From positions 1 to 64,000 of the forward strand of contig JAZQGY010000011.1 in the NCBI GenBank assembly GCA_045540295.1: a DNA stretch of 64,000 bases. The letters run 5' to 3'. Positions 51,179 through 60,212 of this stretch are shown one piece after another (position 1 is the stretch's first letter; every line of letters starts with the position of its first letter). Origin of the DNA: SIG452 sp045540295. Lineage in GTDB: Bacteria; Bacillota; Clostridia; UMGS1840. The notes under the pieces are model-generated. The model saw only the letters and a program-made list of their open reading frames with translations. It ran no database searches and was not told where the DNA came from. The position numbers and the translations under genes were made by a program.

Positions 51179-51207
51179 TTGACATTTTGTTATATATATG
51201 TTATACT
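51179..51207 (+). promoter_or_regulatory. Promoter of the yicC-remA-gmk operon
   Basis: TTGACA (51179-51184), 17 bp, TATACT (51202-51207), with TGT before the -10 as an extended element. It begins the long plus-strand operon. Confidence 0.85.
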
Positions 51208-51233
51208 GTTATGAAAAGGTAAGGTGAAAAAGT

Positions 51234-52112
51234 ATGTCTATGAGTATGACAGGCTACGGCCGTCAGAAAGAAATTTATAAAGGCTACGATATTACCGTGG
51301 AATTAAAATCGGTAAATCATCGTTATTTTGATGCCAACATCCGTGTTCCCAGAGGATTTTCCTTTTTGGAGGAACCGGTTCGCAAATACTTAGCGGAAAA
51401 AATCAACCGTGGGAAATTAGATGTGTATATCCATATGAACAATGTGGAGGAAGGGGACAAGGTTGTCACCTTAAACCGCACGGTTGCAGAAAACTACTTA
51501 AAGGTTTTAAAAGAATTATCCGACGAATACGATATGCCCTTTGATGTTACGGCGACTAAAATGTCTCGGTTTCCCGATATTTTCGAGGTGGAATTTAAAG
51601 AGCATGAAGCGGAGGAAATCTTCTCGATTTTAGAACCCGTTTTGGAAAAAGCGGTTTCCGATTTCTTGGAAATGAGAAGAACCGAAGGCAAACGATTGGC
51701 AGACGATATGGTCAGCCGTATTGAAAAACTGCGTGGCATGGTGGCAAGAATTGAAGAGTTGTTGCCCGAGTCCGTGGCAGAATACGAAAAGAAACTGCGT
51801 GACAAGATGGAAGAATACTTAAACGGTGCCACCTATGATGAAACCCGTCTGATGACCGAGGTTGCCATCTTCTCCGACAAGGTTGCCACCTTTGAAGAAA
51901 CTACCAGACTGCAGAGCCATTTTGAAGAATTTATGGGACTTGTTTATCAGGACAAACCCGTGGGCAAAAAACTGGATTTCATTATTCAGGAAATGAACCG
52001 TGAAGTAAACACCACCTGCTCCAAATGTAACTCCATTGAAATTTCCAAAATCGGCATTGATGCCAAAACGGAAATTGAAGCCATCCGTGAGCAAGTGCAG
52101 AATGTTGAATAA
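51234..52112 (+). CDS. yloC: YicC/YloC family endoribonuclease
   Basis: A 292-residue protein with MTGYGR at the N-terminus, TVELKSVNHRYFDANIRVPR and the C-terminal domain ending GKKLDFIIQEMNREVNTTCSK, characteristic of YicC-like RNases. An alternative start two codons downstream is possible. It is first in the Firmicutes yloC-remA-gmk-rpoZ-priA cluster. Confidence 0.94.
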   Translation: MSMSMTGYGRQKEIYKGYDITVELKSVNHRYFDANIRVPRGFSFLEEPVRKYLAEKINRGKLDVYIHMNNVEEGDKVVTLNRTVAENYLKVLKELSDEYDMPFDVTATKMSRFPDIFEVEFKEHEAEEIFSILEPVLEKAVSDFLEMRRTEGKRLADDMVSRIEKLRGMVARIEELLPESVAEYEKKLRDKMEEYLNGATYDETRLMTEVAIFSDKVATFEETTRLQSHFEEFMGLVYQDKPVGKKLDFIIQEMNREVNTTCSKCNSIEISKIGIDAKTEIEAIREQVQNVE

Positions 52113-52131
52113 GTAAAAAGAGGTTTTCCAT

Positions 52132-52365
52132 ATGAAACTGTTGAATATCGGCTTCGGCAATGCTGTGGCGATGGAGAGAATTATCGCCATTATCAGTCCC
52201 GATTCGGCACCGGTAAAGCGTATGATTACCGATGCCAAAGAACGTGGAATTTTAATTGATGCCACCTACGGCAGAAAAACCAGAACTGTGGTGGTGACCG
52301 ACAGCGGTCATATTATTCTGTCAGGTTTGCAGACAGATACCATTACCGGCAGAGCAGAAGGATAA
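52132..52365 (+). CDS. remA: DUF370 family regulator RemA
   Basis: A 77-residue RemA/YlzA protein. LLNIGFGNAVAMERIIAIISPDSAPVKRM and RKTRTVVVTDSGHIILS fit the family. RemA binds DNA and activates matrix and osmoprotection genes in B. subtilis. It lies between yloC and gmk as there. Confidence 0.95.
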   Translation: MKLLNIGFGNAVAMERIIAIISPDSAPVKRMITDAKERGILIDATYGRKTRTVVVTDSGHIILSGLQTDTITGRAEG

Positions 52366-52380
52366 AAAGAGGTTTTTGTT

Positions 52381-52974
52381 ATGACACAAAAAGGCACTTT
52401 AATGGTGGTTTCCGGCCCTGCAGGGGTTGGAAAGGGCACCGTGGTGAAGCGGGCGTGTGAACTGGCAGAGGGGAAAATTCATCTGTCGGTGTCTGCCACC
52501 ACAAGAGCACCCCGTCCTATTGACCGGGAGGGCGTCACCTATTATTTTAAAACCAAAGAAGAATTTCAGGAAATGATTGCCCATAACCAGGTGTTGGAAT
52601 GGGCAGAATATGTGGGGAATTACTACGGCACTCCCCGTCAGCCTGTGGAAGATGCCTTATCCCGTGGGCTGGATGTGATTTTAGAAATCGAAGTACAGGG
52701 TGCGATGCAGATTAAAAAGAATTTTCCCGACACGGTGTTAACTTTCATTGCACCACCAAGCTATGAGGAGTTGGAAAAGCGTCTTCGTGGCAGAGGTACC
52801 GAAACTGAGGAGCAGATTTTATCCCGCTTGCAAACGGCAAAGGGAGAGCTTTCGTTGATGGATGAGTATGACTACATCGTGGTCAACGATGAAATCGAGC
52901 AGGCAAGCTGTGATTTACTGACGATCCTTCGTGCCGATAAATTAGCAAAAGACAGTTATTTTAAAAACAAGTAA
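52381..52974 (+). CDS. gmk: Guanylate kinase
   Basis: A 197-residue enzyme phosphorylating GMP to GDP. The P-loop is VVSGPAGVGKGTV, with the GMP-binding SVSATTRAPRPIDREGVTYYF region. It is 15 bp after remA. One note: the P-loop reads GPAGVGKG, a normal variant. Confidence 0.97.
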   Translation: MTQKGTLMVVSGPAGVGKGTVVKRACELAEGKIHLSVSATTRAPRPIDREGVTYYFKTKEEFQEMIAHNQVLEWAEYVGNYYGTPRQPVEDALSRGLDVILEIEVQGAMQIKKNFPDTVLTFIAPPSYEELEKRLRGRGTETEEQILSRLQTAKGELSLMDEYDYIVVNDEIEQASCDLLTILRADKLAKDSYFKNK

Positions 52975-53034
52975 AGCGTACATATTTTTTAATAGATTTG
53001 ATTTCATTTTCAGATACTAAAAGGAGAGATTATT

Positions 53035-53220
53035 ATGTTACAACCCGCAATCGGAAATTTAGTGGAAAAAGCAGGCAGCAGATACGCATTGGTGATTGCT
53101 GTGGCAAAAAGAGCAAGAGATTTAAGTGAACAGGAAGATATCCGTACTTCTTCTGCAAAACCTGTTTCTATGGCTGTGAACGAAATTGCAGACGGCGACA
53201 TTGAAGTCATCAATAAGTAA
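53035..53220 (+). CDS. rpoZ: DNA-directed RNA polymerase omega subunit
   Basis: A 61-residue subunit with AIGNLVEKAGSRYALVIAVAKRARDL and the C-terminal VSMAVNEIADGDIEV typical of omega. ATG follows AAGGAGAG. It lies between gmk and priA; coaBC, which usually follows rpoZ, is missing here. Confidence 0.94.
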   Translation: MLQPAIGNLVEKAGSRYALVIAVAKRARDLSEQEDIRTSSAKPVSMAVNEIADGDIEVINK

Positions 53221-53251
53221 GAAATAAAAAAAGAACAAAAGATATCAAAAA

Positions 53252-55726
53252 ATGAACCGAATTTTATGCGCTAAGATAGCGGTTTCCAATTTGAACTTTT
53301 CTGTGGATAAGGAGTTTTCCTATCTGATTCCTGCCCCCATCGCTCATTTGGTGGTGGAAGGAGTCCGTGTGGTGGTTCCTTTTGGCAGAGCCAATAAGAA
53401 GCGTGAAGGTATCGTGACCCAACTGTTTTACGACGAGGGGGCGATACCTTTAAAGTCTGTGATGGAAGTCATTGATTATGAGCCTGTTATCGACGAAAAG
53501 GGAATGGAACTTGCCCGCTATATTGCCAAGCGCTACTATGCCACCTTATATGATGCGGCGAATTTGCTGTTGCCTCCCGGTTCTAATTTAAAATTTTCGG
53601 AGTATGTCCGTTTGCTGGATGATTGTATGGATGGCGTGGCGGACGATAACGGTTTGTTGGGGAAACTGATTGATTATTTGGTTTCCAAACGTGTTCCCGT
53701 ATCATTGGAAGAATTGGAAAACGCATTTTCCAACCGTGGCATTAAAAAAGTGATTACCGCCTTAGCAAAATTAGGTAAGGTGGAGCTTTACGAAGAATCC
53801 CGGCAGGCGCATCAACAAAAAAGTATTCAAGTGGCAACTCTCACCTTAGGGGAGCACGAGTTGTATGATTATATGGAGATTTATCTCAAAAAAGCGGCAG
53901 CCCAAAGACGGGTACTGGAAATGCTATTAGACAACGGCAGAATGCCCGTGGTAGATTTGGTGGCGTTTTCGGGAGCAAGTCGGGGGTCTATTACCGCTTT
54001 GGAGAAAAAAGGTGTTATTGAAATCACCGAAGAAGTAGTCGAGCAGGATCCCTTCGCCGAGGAAAAGCAGGTAACCGATACCAAAACAGTATTAAATGAA
54101 GAGCAAACCAACGTTGTGGATACCATTCTTTCGGCAAGACGGGAAGAGGGGTATCACGAATTTCTCTTAAAAGGGGTGACCGGCTCCGGCAAAACCGAGG
54201 TGTATCTTGCCTTGGTGGAGCAGGTGATCAAAGAAGGCAAGCAGGCAATTATCTTGGTACCTGAAATCGCCTTAACTCCTCAGATTCGAGGACGGTTTTT
54301 CCGTCGGTTCGGCAATCAGGTTGCGGTGCTTCATTCCGCACTTTCCATTTCCGAGCGAAAAGACCAGTGGAATAAAATCCGAAACGGTCAGGTTTCGGTA
54401 GCGGTGGGAGCCAGAAGTGCTGTGTTTGCGCCTTTTGGCAATTTAGATTTCATCATTGTGGATGAAGAACACGAAACCACCTATAAATCCGAGCATTCTC
54501 CCCGTTATCAGGCAAAAGATGTGGCTCGGTTTTTAATGAATCAGCGCGGCGGAACCTTGCTTTTAGCATCGGCAACACCCGCTGTGGAAGACTACTACCG
54601 TACTCAGCAGGGAAAAGCAACTCTGCTGACCTTAACCAAACGGTATAACGAACACGCTTTGCCCAAGGTAGAAATCGTGGATATGCGAGAAGAACTGAAA
54701 AACGGAAACCATTCTGTTCTTTCGGAAAGTCTGAAAAAAAGACTTCTCGAAGTGAAAGAAAAGGGCGAAAAAGCGATTATTCTTTTGAATCGGCGTGGCT
54801 ATTCTACGTTTGTAAGCTGTCGGGACTGCGGCTATGTGGTAAAATGCAAAAAATGTGATGTGGCGCTTACTTATCATAGCATCGAAGGAAAATTAAAATG
54901 TCACTACTGCGGTTACACTGCTGATGCGGAAACCGTCTGTCCCGAATGTCACAGCACTTCGGTGCGGTATTTCGGAAGTGGCACTCAAAAACTGGAAGAA
55001 GAAATTTATTCCATGTTTTCCGATACCCAGGTCATTCGAATGGATAACGATACCACCACCACCAAAATGTCTCACGAGCGACTGTTAAAGCAGTTTGCAA
55101 AGCCGGGCTGTTCCATTTTACTCGGCACCCAGATGATTGCAAAGGGCCTGGATTTTAAAGAGGTTTCTTTGGTTGGGGTAATTGCTGCAGACAGCTCTCT
55201 GTTTGTGGGTGGCTATAACGGTTCGGAAAAAACCTTTTCCTTAATTACTCAGGTTTGCGGCAGGGCAGGACGCGGAGAGATTCCCGGTTATGCGGTAGTG
55301 CAGACCTATCACCCTGAGCATTATGCCATTGAAGCGGCAAAAAGCCAGGACTACGACGCTTTTTATCAAAACGAAATTGTATTTCGTAAAAATGTGAAAT
55401 ATCCGCCCTTTTCGGAAATTGTGAATGTGATTTTCACAGGAGATGACGAGAAAAAAATTTTTGAAATGGCAGACGGCATCAAACAGATTATGACCGAAAA
55501 GGTGGACTTTTACGAGGAACGAAAACATTATATTGCAATGTACGGTCCCACTCCTTGCGGGATTTCCAAAATCCGCAATCAGTACCGTTACCATATTTTA
55601 ATCAAATGTACCTCGGCATCTGCTATTGAAACGTCGTTCTCAGAATCAGTGAAAGCATTGATTTTGGCAAATAAGAAAAATGACATCAATGTGCAGGTAG
55701 ATGTAAATCCTGTTAATTTTCTATAG
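53252..55726 (+). CDS. priA: Primosomal protein N' (PriA helicase)
   Basis: An 824-residue superfamily 2 helicase that restarts stalled forks. The helicase core has Walker A GVTGSGKTEVYL and DEEHE (Walker B), and a zinc-binding insert with CRDCGYVVKCKKCDVALT, CHYCG and CPEC. The N-terminal DNA-binding domain and the C-terminal domain are intact. The ribosome binding site is weak. Confidence 0.96.
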   Translation: MNRILCAKIAVSNLNFSVDKEFSYLIPAPIAHLVVEGVRVVVPFGRANKKREGIVTQLFYDEGAIPLKSVMEVIDYEPVIDEKGMELARYIAKRYYATLYDAANLLLPPGSNLKFSEYVRLLDDCMDGVADDNGLLGKLIDYLVSKRVPVSLEELENAFSNRGIKKVITALAKLGKVELYEESRQAHQQKSIQVATLTLGEHELYDYMEIYLKKAAAQRRVLEMLLDNGRMPVVDLVAFSGASRGSITALEKKGVIEITEEVVEQDPFAEEKQVTDTKTVLNEEQTNVVDTILSARREEGYHEFLLKGVTGSGKTEVYLALVEQVIKEGKQAIILVPEIALTPQIRGRFFRRFGNQVAVLHSALSISERKDQWNKIRNGQVSVAVGARSAVFAPFGNLDFIIVDEEHETTYKSEHSPRYQAKDVARFLMNQRGGTLLLASATPAVEDYYRTQQGKATLLTLTKRYNEHALPKVEIVDMREELKNGNHSVLSESLKKRLLEVKEKGEKAIILLNRRGYSTFVSCRDCGYVVKCKKCDVALTYHSIEGKLKCHYCGYTADAETVCPECHSTSVRYFGSGTQKLEEEIYSMFSDTQVIRMDNDTTTTKMSHERLLKQFAKPGCSILLGTQMIAKGLDFKEVSLVGVIAADSSLFVGGYNGSEKTFSLITQVCGRAGRGEIPGYAVVQTYHPEHYAIEAAKSQDYDAFYQNEIVFRKNVKYPPFSEIVNVIFTGDDEKKIFEMADGIKQIMTEKVDFYEERKHYIAMYGPTPCGISKIRNQYRYHILIKCTSASAIETSFSESVKALILANKKNDINVQVDVNPVNFL

Positions 55727-55925
55727 CAGAATGTGATAAATCGCCCACAATCGGTTAATCTCACCACTCGACGTACAATCCAGTACGCCTTCGGGCAATG
55801 TCAAAGCAGAGCTTTGATTCGATTTCCCAATTCTGCGCAGATTTCTCGCATTCTGTGCGAAGAAGTAATGCTAAATGAAATGATAAGATCAAGCAAAATT
55901 CCCTTATATAGAGAGGAGCAAAATA

Positions 55926-56399
55926 ATGGCAATCAGAAACATTGTGCCGGATACCGACGAAATTATGCACAAAAAGTGCCGTCCGGTTGAAAAAATAGAC
56001 GATAAAATCATCACCTTAGTAGAGGATATGATTGACACTTTAAAAAAAGCGGAAGGTGTGGGTTTAGCTGCCCCCCAGGTTGGTGTTTTAAAACGTATAT
56101 TTGTAATTGACACCATGGAAGACCCACAGGAATTTATTGAATTTATCAATCCTGAGATTATCGAAACCTCCGGTACTCAGGAGGGTAGTGAAGGATGCCT
56201 AAGTATTCCCGGCTTTGAAGGGCATGTGATTCGTCCTATGCATGTAAAAGTGAAAGCATTAAACCGTTTTGGAGAAGAATTTATTTTCGAAGGGGAAGAA
56301 CTGATGGCACGTTGCTGCTGTCATGAAAATGACCATTTAGACGGTAAAACCATTCGTGATACTTGTGAATACGAAGTATTCCACGATGACGAAGAATAG
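55926..56399 (+). CDS. def: Peptide deformylase
   Basis: A 157-residue metalloenzyme removing the formyl group from nascent chains. Motif 1 GVGLAAPQVGVL, motif 2 EGCLSIPG (metal Cys) and motif 3 CCHENDHLDG (HExxH-type) are all intact. It starts at ATG 55926 after GAGAGGAGC. A 199-bp gap separates it from priA. Confidence 0.95.
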   Translation: MAIRNIVPDTDEIMHKKCRPVEKIDDKIITLVEDMIDTLKKAEGVGLAAPQVGVLKRIFVIDTMEDPQEFIEFINPEIIETSGTQEGSEGCLSIPGFEGHVIRPMHVKVKALNRFGEEFIFEGEELMARCCCHENDHLDGKTIRDTCEYEVFHDDEE

Positions 56400-56425
56400 T
56401 TTTTAGATTGTGAAGTGAGATAGCC

Positions 56426-57334
56426 ATGAAAATCATGTTTATGGGTACGCCTGATTTTGCGGCGTACAGTTTACAAAAACTGCTGGAGCACGGATGTGAT
56501 GTTTGTTCCGTTGTAACCCGCGCAGATGCAAAAAAAGACCGTGGTCAGAAAATTAAGTTTTCTCCCGTGAAGGAAGTGGCATTGGCTCATAATTTGCCCG
56601 TATACCAACCTGTTAATTTAAAAGAAGAAAACTTTTTGGATATTTTAAAAGCAGAAAATCCCGATTTGATTGTGGTGGTGGCATACGGCAGAATTCTGCC
56701 TTCCTATGTGCTTTGCTATCCTAAATACGGGTGCATTAACGTGCACGCCTCATTGCTCCCCAAATACCGTGGGTCTGCACCGATTCAATATGCGGTTGCC
56801 ATGGGAGAGCAGGAGAGCGGTGTTACCATTATGCAGATGAATGAGGGGCTTGACACCGGCGATATGCTTACCAAATGCGTGGTTCCTATTACCGAAACCG
56901 AAACCGGCGGAACACTTCACGATAAATTGATGGAAGCAGGCGCAAACTTGTTGTTGGATACCATTCCCCAGCTTGGCACAATCAAAGGGGAAGTGCAGGA
57001 TGATTCTTTGTCTACCTATGCACCTCCTATCAAAAAAGAAGAAACCGTTATATCTTTTGATATGGATGCCAAGGACATTGTGAATAAAATCCGCGGATTT
57101 TATCCGTTTCCGGGAACCAGCTTCCTTCACAACGAAAAACTTTATAAAATTCATAAAGCAGAGCTTTATTCCAAGGAAGACAAAAAGCCTTACGGTACCG
57201 TTTTGGAATTTTCCAAGAACTGTCTTTTAATCTCTGCCAAAAATGGCGTGATTAATATTACAGCTTTGCAACCTCCCGGCAAAAAAATGATGGGAATTGC
57301 AGATTTTTACAATGGAAACCGTGACACATTTTAA
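56426..57334 (+). CDS. fmt: Methionyl-tRNA formyltransferase
   Basis: A 302-residue enzyme formylating Met-tRNAi. MKIMFMGTPDFAAYSLQKL at the N-terminus, the folate-site segment INVHASLLPKYRGSAPIQYAV with the SLLPKYRG motif, and GVTIMQMNEGLDTGDML are conserved. It follows def by 26 bp. Confidence 0.96.
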   Translation: MKIMFMGTPDFAAYSLQKLLEHGCDVCSVVTRADAKKDRGQKIKFSPVKEVALAHNLPVYQPVNLKEENFLDILKAENPDLIVVVAYGRILPSYVLCYPKYGCINVHASLLPKYRGSAPIQYAVAMGEQESGVTIMQMNEGLDTGDMLTKCVVPITETETGGTLHDKLMEAGANLLLDTIPQLGTIKGEVQDDSLSTYAPPIKKEETVISFDMDAKDIVNKIRGFYPFPGTSFLHNEKLYKIHKAELYSKEDKKPYGTVLEFSKNCLLISAKNGVINITALQPPGKKMMGIADFYNGNRDTF

Positions 57335-57362
57335 GCTGTTTTAACTGAAAGGAGTGCATTTT

Positions 57363-58046
57363 ATGTACTTTGATATGACTTATGTGATTTTTGTGTTACC
57401 CGCTTTACTTCTTGCAATGTGGGCACAGACTAAGGTCACAACCACCTTTAACCGATACAGCAAAATCGCCACGCAAAGGGGATTGACCGGCCATGATGCA
57501 GCTCGTATGATTTTAGATGCTAATGGATTGCAGTCTGTGAGAATTGAACGTGTGGCAGGGAATCTGACCGATCATTACGATCCGAAAAACAATGTGATTC
57601 GTTTGTCTGATAATGTGTATGCACAGAACTCTGTGGGGGCGGTTGGCGTGGCAGCTCATGAAGCAGGTCATGCTGTTCAGCATAGCGAAGGCTATATGCC
57701 CATTAAAATCAGAAATTCCATTATCCCGGCAGCAAATATCGGCTCCTACCTGGCGTTTCCGCTGGCACTGTTAGGCATTTTAGTTGCCAATGATTTACTG
57801 ATTAATACGGGAATTATCCTCTTTTCAGCAGTCGTTTTATTCCAGCTGGTAACCTTGCCGGTGGAATTTAATGCTTCCAATCGTGCAGTGGCTGTGTTAG
57901 GTGGAGATGCTTTCTTGACCGGACAGGAAGTCCGCGGTGTGAAAAAAGTGCTTTCTGCAGCGGCAATGACTTATGTGGCAGCAGCGGCAACTGCTATTAT
58001 GAACTTAGTGCGATTGCTGGTTTTAGCCAATCGCAACCGAGATTAG
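57363..58046 (+). CDS. Membrane zinc metallopeptidase (YugP-like)
   Basis: A 227-residue protein of the DUF2268-like/YugP group, with membrane helices at the N-terminus and two or three near the C-terminus. The catalytic motif is AAHEAGHAVQH (HEAGH). The start MYFDMTYVIF at 57363 follows AAAGGAGT. It lies between fmt and rsmB, the usual location in many Clostridia. Confidence 0.93.
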   Translation: MYFDMTYVIFVLPALLLAMWAQTKVTTTFNRYSKIATQRGLTGHDAARMILDANGLQSVRIERVAGNLTDHYDPKNNVIRLSDNVYAQNSVGAVGVAAHEAGHAVQHSEGYMPIKIRNSIIPAANIGSYLAFPLALLGILVANDLLINTGIILFSAVVLFQLVTLPVEFNASNRAVAVLGGDAFLTGQEVRGVKKVLSAAAMTYVAAAATAIMNLVRLLVLANRNRD

Positions 58047-58069
58047 TTAGACACATTAAGGAAACTTAT

Positions 58070-59317
58070 ATGGAACGAAGAAAAACGGCACTTCAGATTT
58101 TAAATGAATATGAAGAACAGAAAACTTTTTTGAATCTGGCATTAAAACACGGTCTTTCCAAATTGGGGGAAGGCCGTGCTTTTGTGACGGAATTAGTCTA
58201 TGGAGTTATCCGTTATCGCCGTTTTCTGGATGAAATTATCAACCGTTTTTCTACCACCAAGGTAAAAAAACTGAGTATTCCTGTAAAAAATATCCTCAGA
58301 ATGGGCTTTTATCAATTTCATTTTATGGACAAAGTTCCTGACTTTGCTATTGTGAATGAAAGTGTGAAACTGACCAATAAATACGCTTATAAATCCAAAG
58401 GGCTTGTAAATGCTGTGCTAAGAAAAGGATTGTCCGAATCAATTCCGGAGATTTCTTTGGCAGTCAGGGAATCTTTTTCTGATGAGGTATATGAGTTATT
58501 GGTATCCCAGTATGGGGACGAAACAGAGCAACTTCTTCAAAATTTAAACAAGAAAGTACCCTTGGCACTGAGATATCATCATCAACGGTTTTCCTCTGTA
58601 CAGGAAGCAACGAAGCGGATAGCAGGCTGCAGCACTTACGGAGACGCCTTGCTCCCCGAACAAGCCGACGGCATGACAAAACTGATTGAGAATGGCGACT
58701 TTTCTGTTCAGAGTGTTTCTTCTCAATGGGCGGTAAAAGTGTTGGATCCCAAAAAAGGGGAACGTGTTTTGGACTGTTGTGCGGCTCCCGGCGGAAAAAC
58801 AGCCTTTATTGGGGAACTGATGGAAAACGAAGGGGAATTGGTGGCTACCGAACTTTATCTGCACCGCTGCGAACTGATTCAAAAGAATTTAGCACGTTGC
58901 AACATTACCTGTGCTACGGTATTGGAAGCAGATGCTTCTCAGCAGACTTTTCCAAAAAAATTTGACCGCATTTTAGCGGATGTGCCATGTTCCGGATTGG
59001 GCGTTATTGGAAGTAAGCCGGATATCAAGTGGAGAGACTTCGGGTTTTCGGAACTTGTTACTCTGCAACAGCATATTTTAAATAATATGGCAGACGCGCT
59101 AAATCCCGGCGGTGTGCTGGTATATTCCACTTGCACCGTCAACAAGGACGAAAATGAGCGACAGATAGCACGCTTCTTAACAGAACATTCAGAGTTTTCT
59201 TTGGAACCGTTTCAGATGCGGTTAGGGGAAACTGAATACGGGGAAACCGGGATGGCGCAGATTTTGCCAAACGGAATCACGATTGGCTTTTTTATTGCAA
59301 AACTGAGAAAGAATTAG
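58070..59317 (+). CDS. rsmB: 16S rRNA (cytosine-967-C5) methyltransferase
   Basis: A 415-residue methyltransferase. An N-terminal NusB-like RNA-binding domain (about 1-130) is followed by the RsmB domain with SAM motif CCAAPGGKTAF, ADVPCSGLGVIGSKPDI and the active-site YSTCTVNKDENE. ATG has a weak AGGAAA ribosome binding site. Genes rlmN and prpC-prkC, which often follow in Firmicutes, are absent here. Confidence 0.95.
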   Translation: MERRKTALQILNEYEEQKTFLNLALKHGLSKLGEGRAFVTELVYGVIRYRRFLDEIINRFSTTKVKKLSIPVKNILRMGFYQFHFMDKVPDFAIVNESVKLTNKYAYKSKGLVNAVLRKGLSESIPEISLAVRESFSDEVYELLVSQYGDETEQLLQNLNKKVPLALRYHHQRFSSVQEATKRIAGCSTYGDALLPEQADGMTKLIENGDFSVQSVSSQWAVKVLDPKKGERVLDCCAAPGGKTAFIGELMENEGELVATELYLHRCELIQKNLARCNITCATVLEADASQQTFPKKFDRILADVPCSGLGVIGSKPDIKWRDFGFSELVTLQQHILNNMADALNPGGVLVYSTCTVNKDENERQIARFLTEHSEFSLEPFQMRLGETEYGETGMAQILPNGITIGFFIAKLRKN

Positions 59318-59336
59318 AATATAGGATGTGTTTCAT

Positions 59337-59564
59337 TTGAAAAAAACGCCCCTTTGGGATGAAAATCAGGAAAATACCTGTGCTTTTTGCGAGTATGCGA
59401 ACCTCTTGGCAGATTGCGAGCAGGTAATCTGTACGAAACGGAAAAACTTGTATGCAGCTTCTCATACCTGTCGGAAGTTTAAGTTTGATATTTTGAAAAA
59501 AGATGTTCGCCGTCAGCGAGTTCCCGAATTTGCACGTTTTTCCAAAGAGCAGTTTGAACTGTAA
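59337..59564 (+). CDS. Small cysteine-containing protein after rsmB
   Basis: A 75-residue protein, likely from TTG 59337 with AGGATG 8 bp before it; a GTG at 59328 is a second possibility. Cysteines come as CAFC (CxxC), then C, C and C (DCEQVICTKRKN...SHTCRKF), suggesting a metal site. I recall similar short proteins downstream of rsmB in Clostridia, but the function is unknown. It ends the operon; no terminator is obvious. Confidence 0.65.
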   Translation: MKKTPLWDENQENTCAFCEYANLLADCEQVICTKRKNLYAASHTCRKFKFDILKKDVRRQRVPEFARFSKEQFEL

Positions 59565-59672
59565 TCAGTTGAAAAAACTGCAAAAAAACGAAAAAACAGA
59601 GAAAACAAACGAAAATGATAGAAAAACAAAGTAAAAATTTGCTTATATTGAAATAAATACGGATAAACAGGA

Positions 59673-59701
59673 TTGAAAACACGGAGACTGAGTGCTATAC
59701 T
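59673..59701 (+). promoter_or_regulatory. Promoter of the ACT protein-hom-lysC operon
   Basis: TTGAAA (59673-59678), 17 bp, then TATACT (59696-59701), about 34 bp ahead of the start at 59735. No T-box or lysine riboswitch is visible in the short leader. Confidence 0.75.
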
Positions 59702-59734
59702 CTTTCGAGTACAAATGTTTTCGAGGTGTGGACA

Positions 59735-60178
59735 ATGCTTAAAAATCATGAATACTTCGTCGTGGACAAACTTGCCGTACCGTCGGTTTTAGTCAAAACG
59801 TTAGCGGTTAAGAAACTGTTGGAAAACAATCCGGATATGAAGGTATCGGATGCAGTAAAAATGGAAGATTTGTCACGAAGTGCTTTTTATAAATATAAGG
59901 ATATGATTTTTCCTTATAATTCGTTAAAAGCAACCCGAATGGTCACCTTTTTTATGGAATTATCTGACGTAGCCGGGATTTTATCTCAGGTATTGAAGGT
60001 CATTGCCAGCTACGGTGCCAATGTGTTGACAATTAATCAGAACATCCCTATGGACGGGAAGGCAACCCTTTCCATTTCCATTGACACCTCCGGTATGGAG
60101 AAAAAGTTGGAAGCTTTGGAAAATAAGCTTTCCGAAATAACCGATATCAGTAAATTTACCGTCATCATCAGTGAATAA
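59735..60178 (+). CDS. ACT domain protein (PheB-like)
   Basis: A 147-residue protein with an N-terminal winged-helix-like region and a C-terminal ACT domain (about 70-145: TFFMELSDVAGILSQVLKVIASYGANVLTINQ). PheB-family ACT proteins are often encoded next to hom in Firmicutes and may sense amino acids. The start MLKNHEYFVV at 59735 follows GAGGTG. It heads the aspartate-pathway operon. Confidence 0.9.
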   Translation: MLKNHEYFVVDKLAVPSVLVKTLAVKKLLENNPDMKVSDAVKMEDLSRSAFYKYKDMIFPYNSLKATRMVTFFMELSDVAGILSQVLKVIASYGANVLTINQNIPMDGKATLSISIDTSGMEKKLEALENKLSEITDISKFTVIISE

Positions 60179-60212
60179 AGCAAGAAAAGCAAGAAATGAG
60201 GAACAAAATTTT

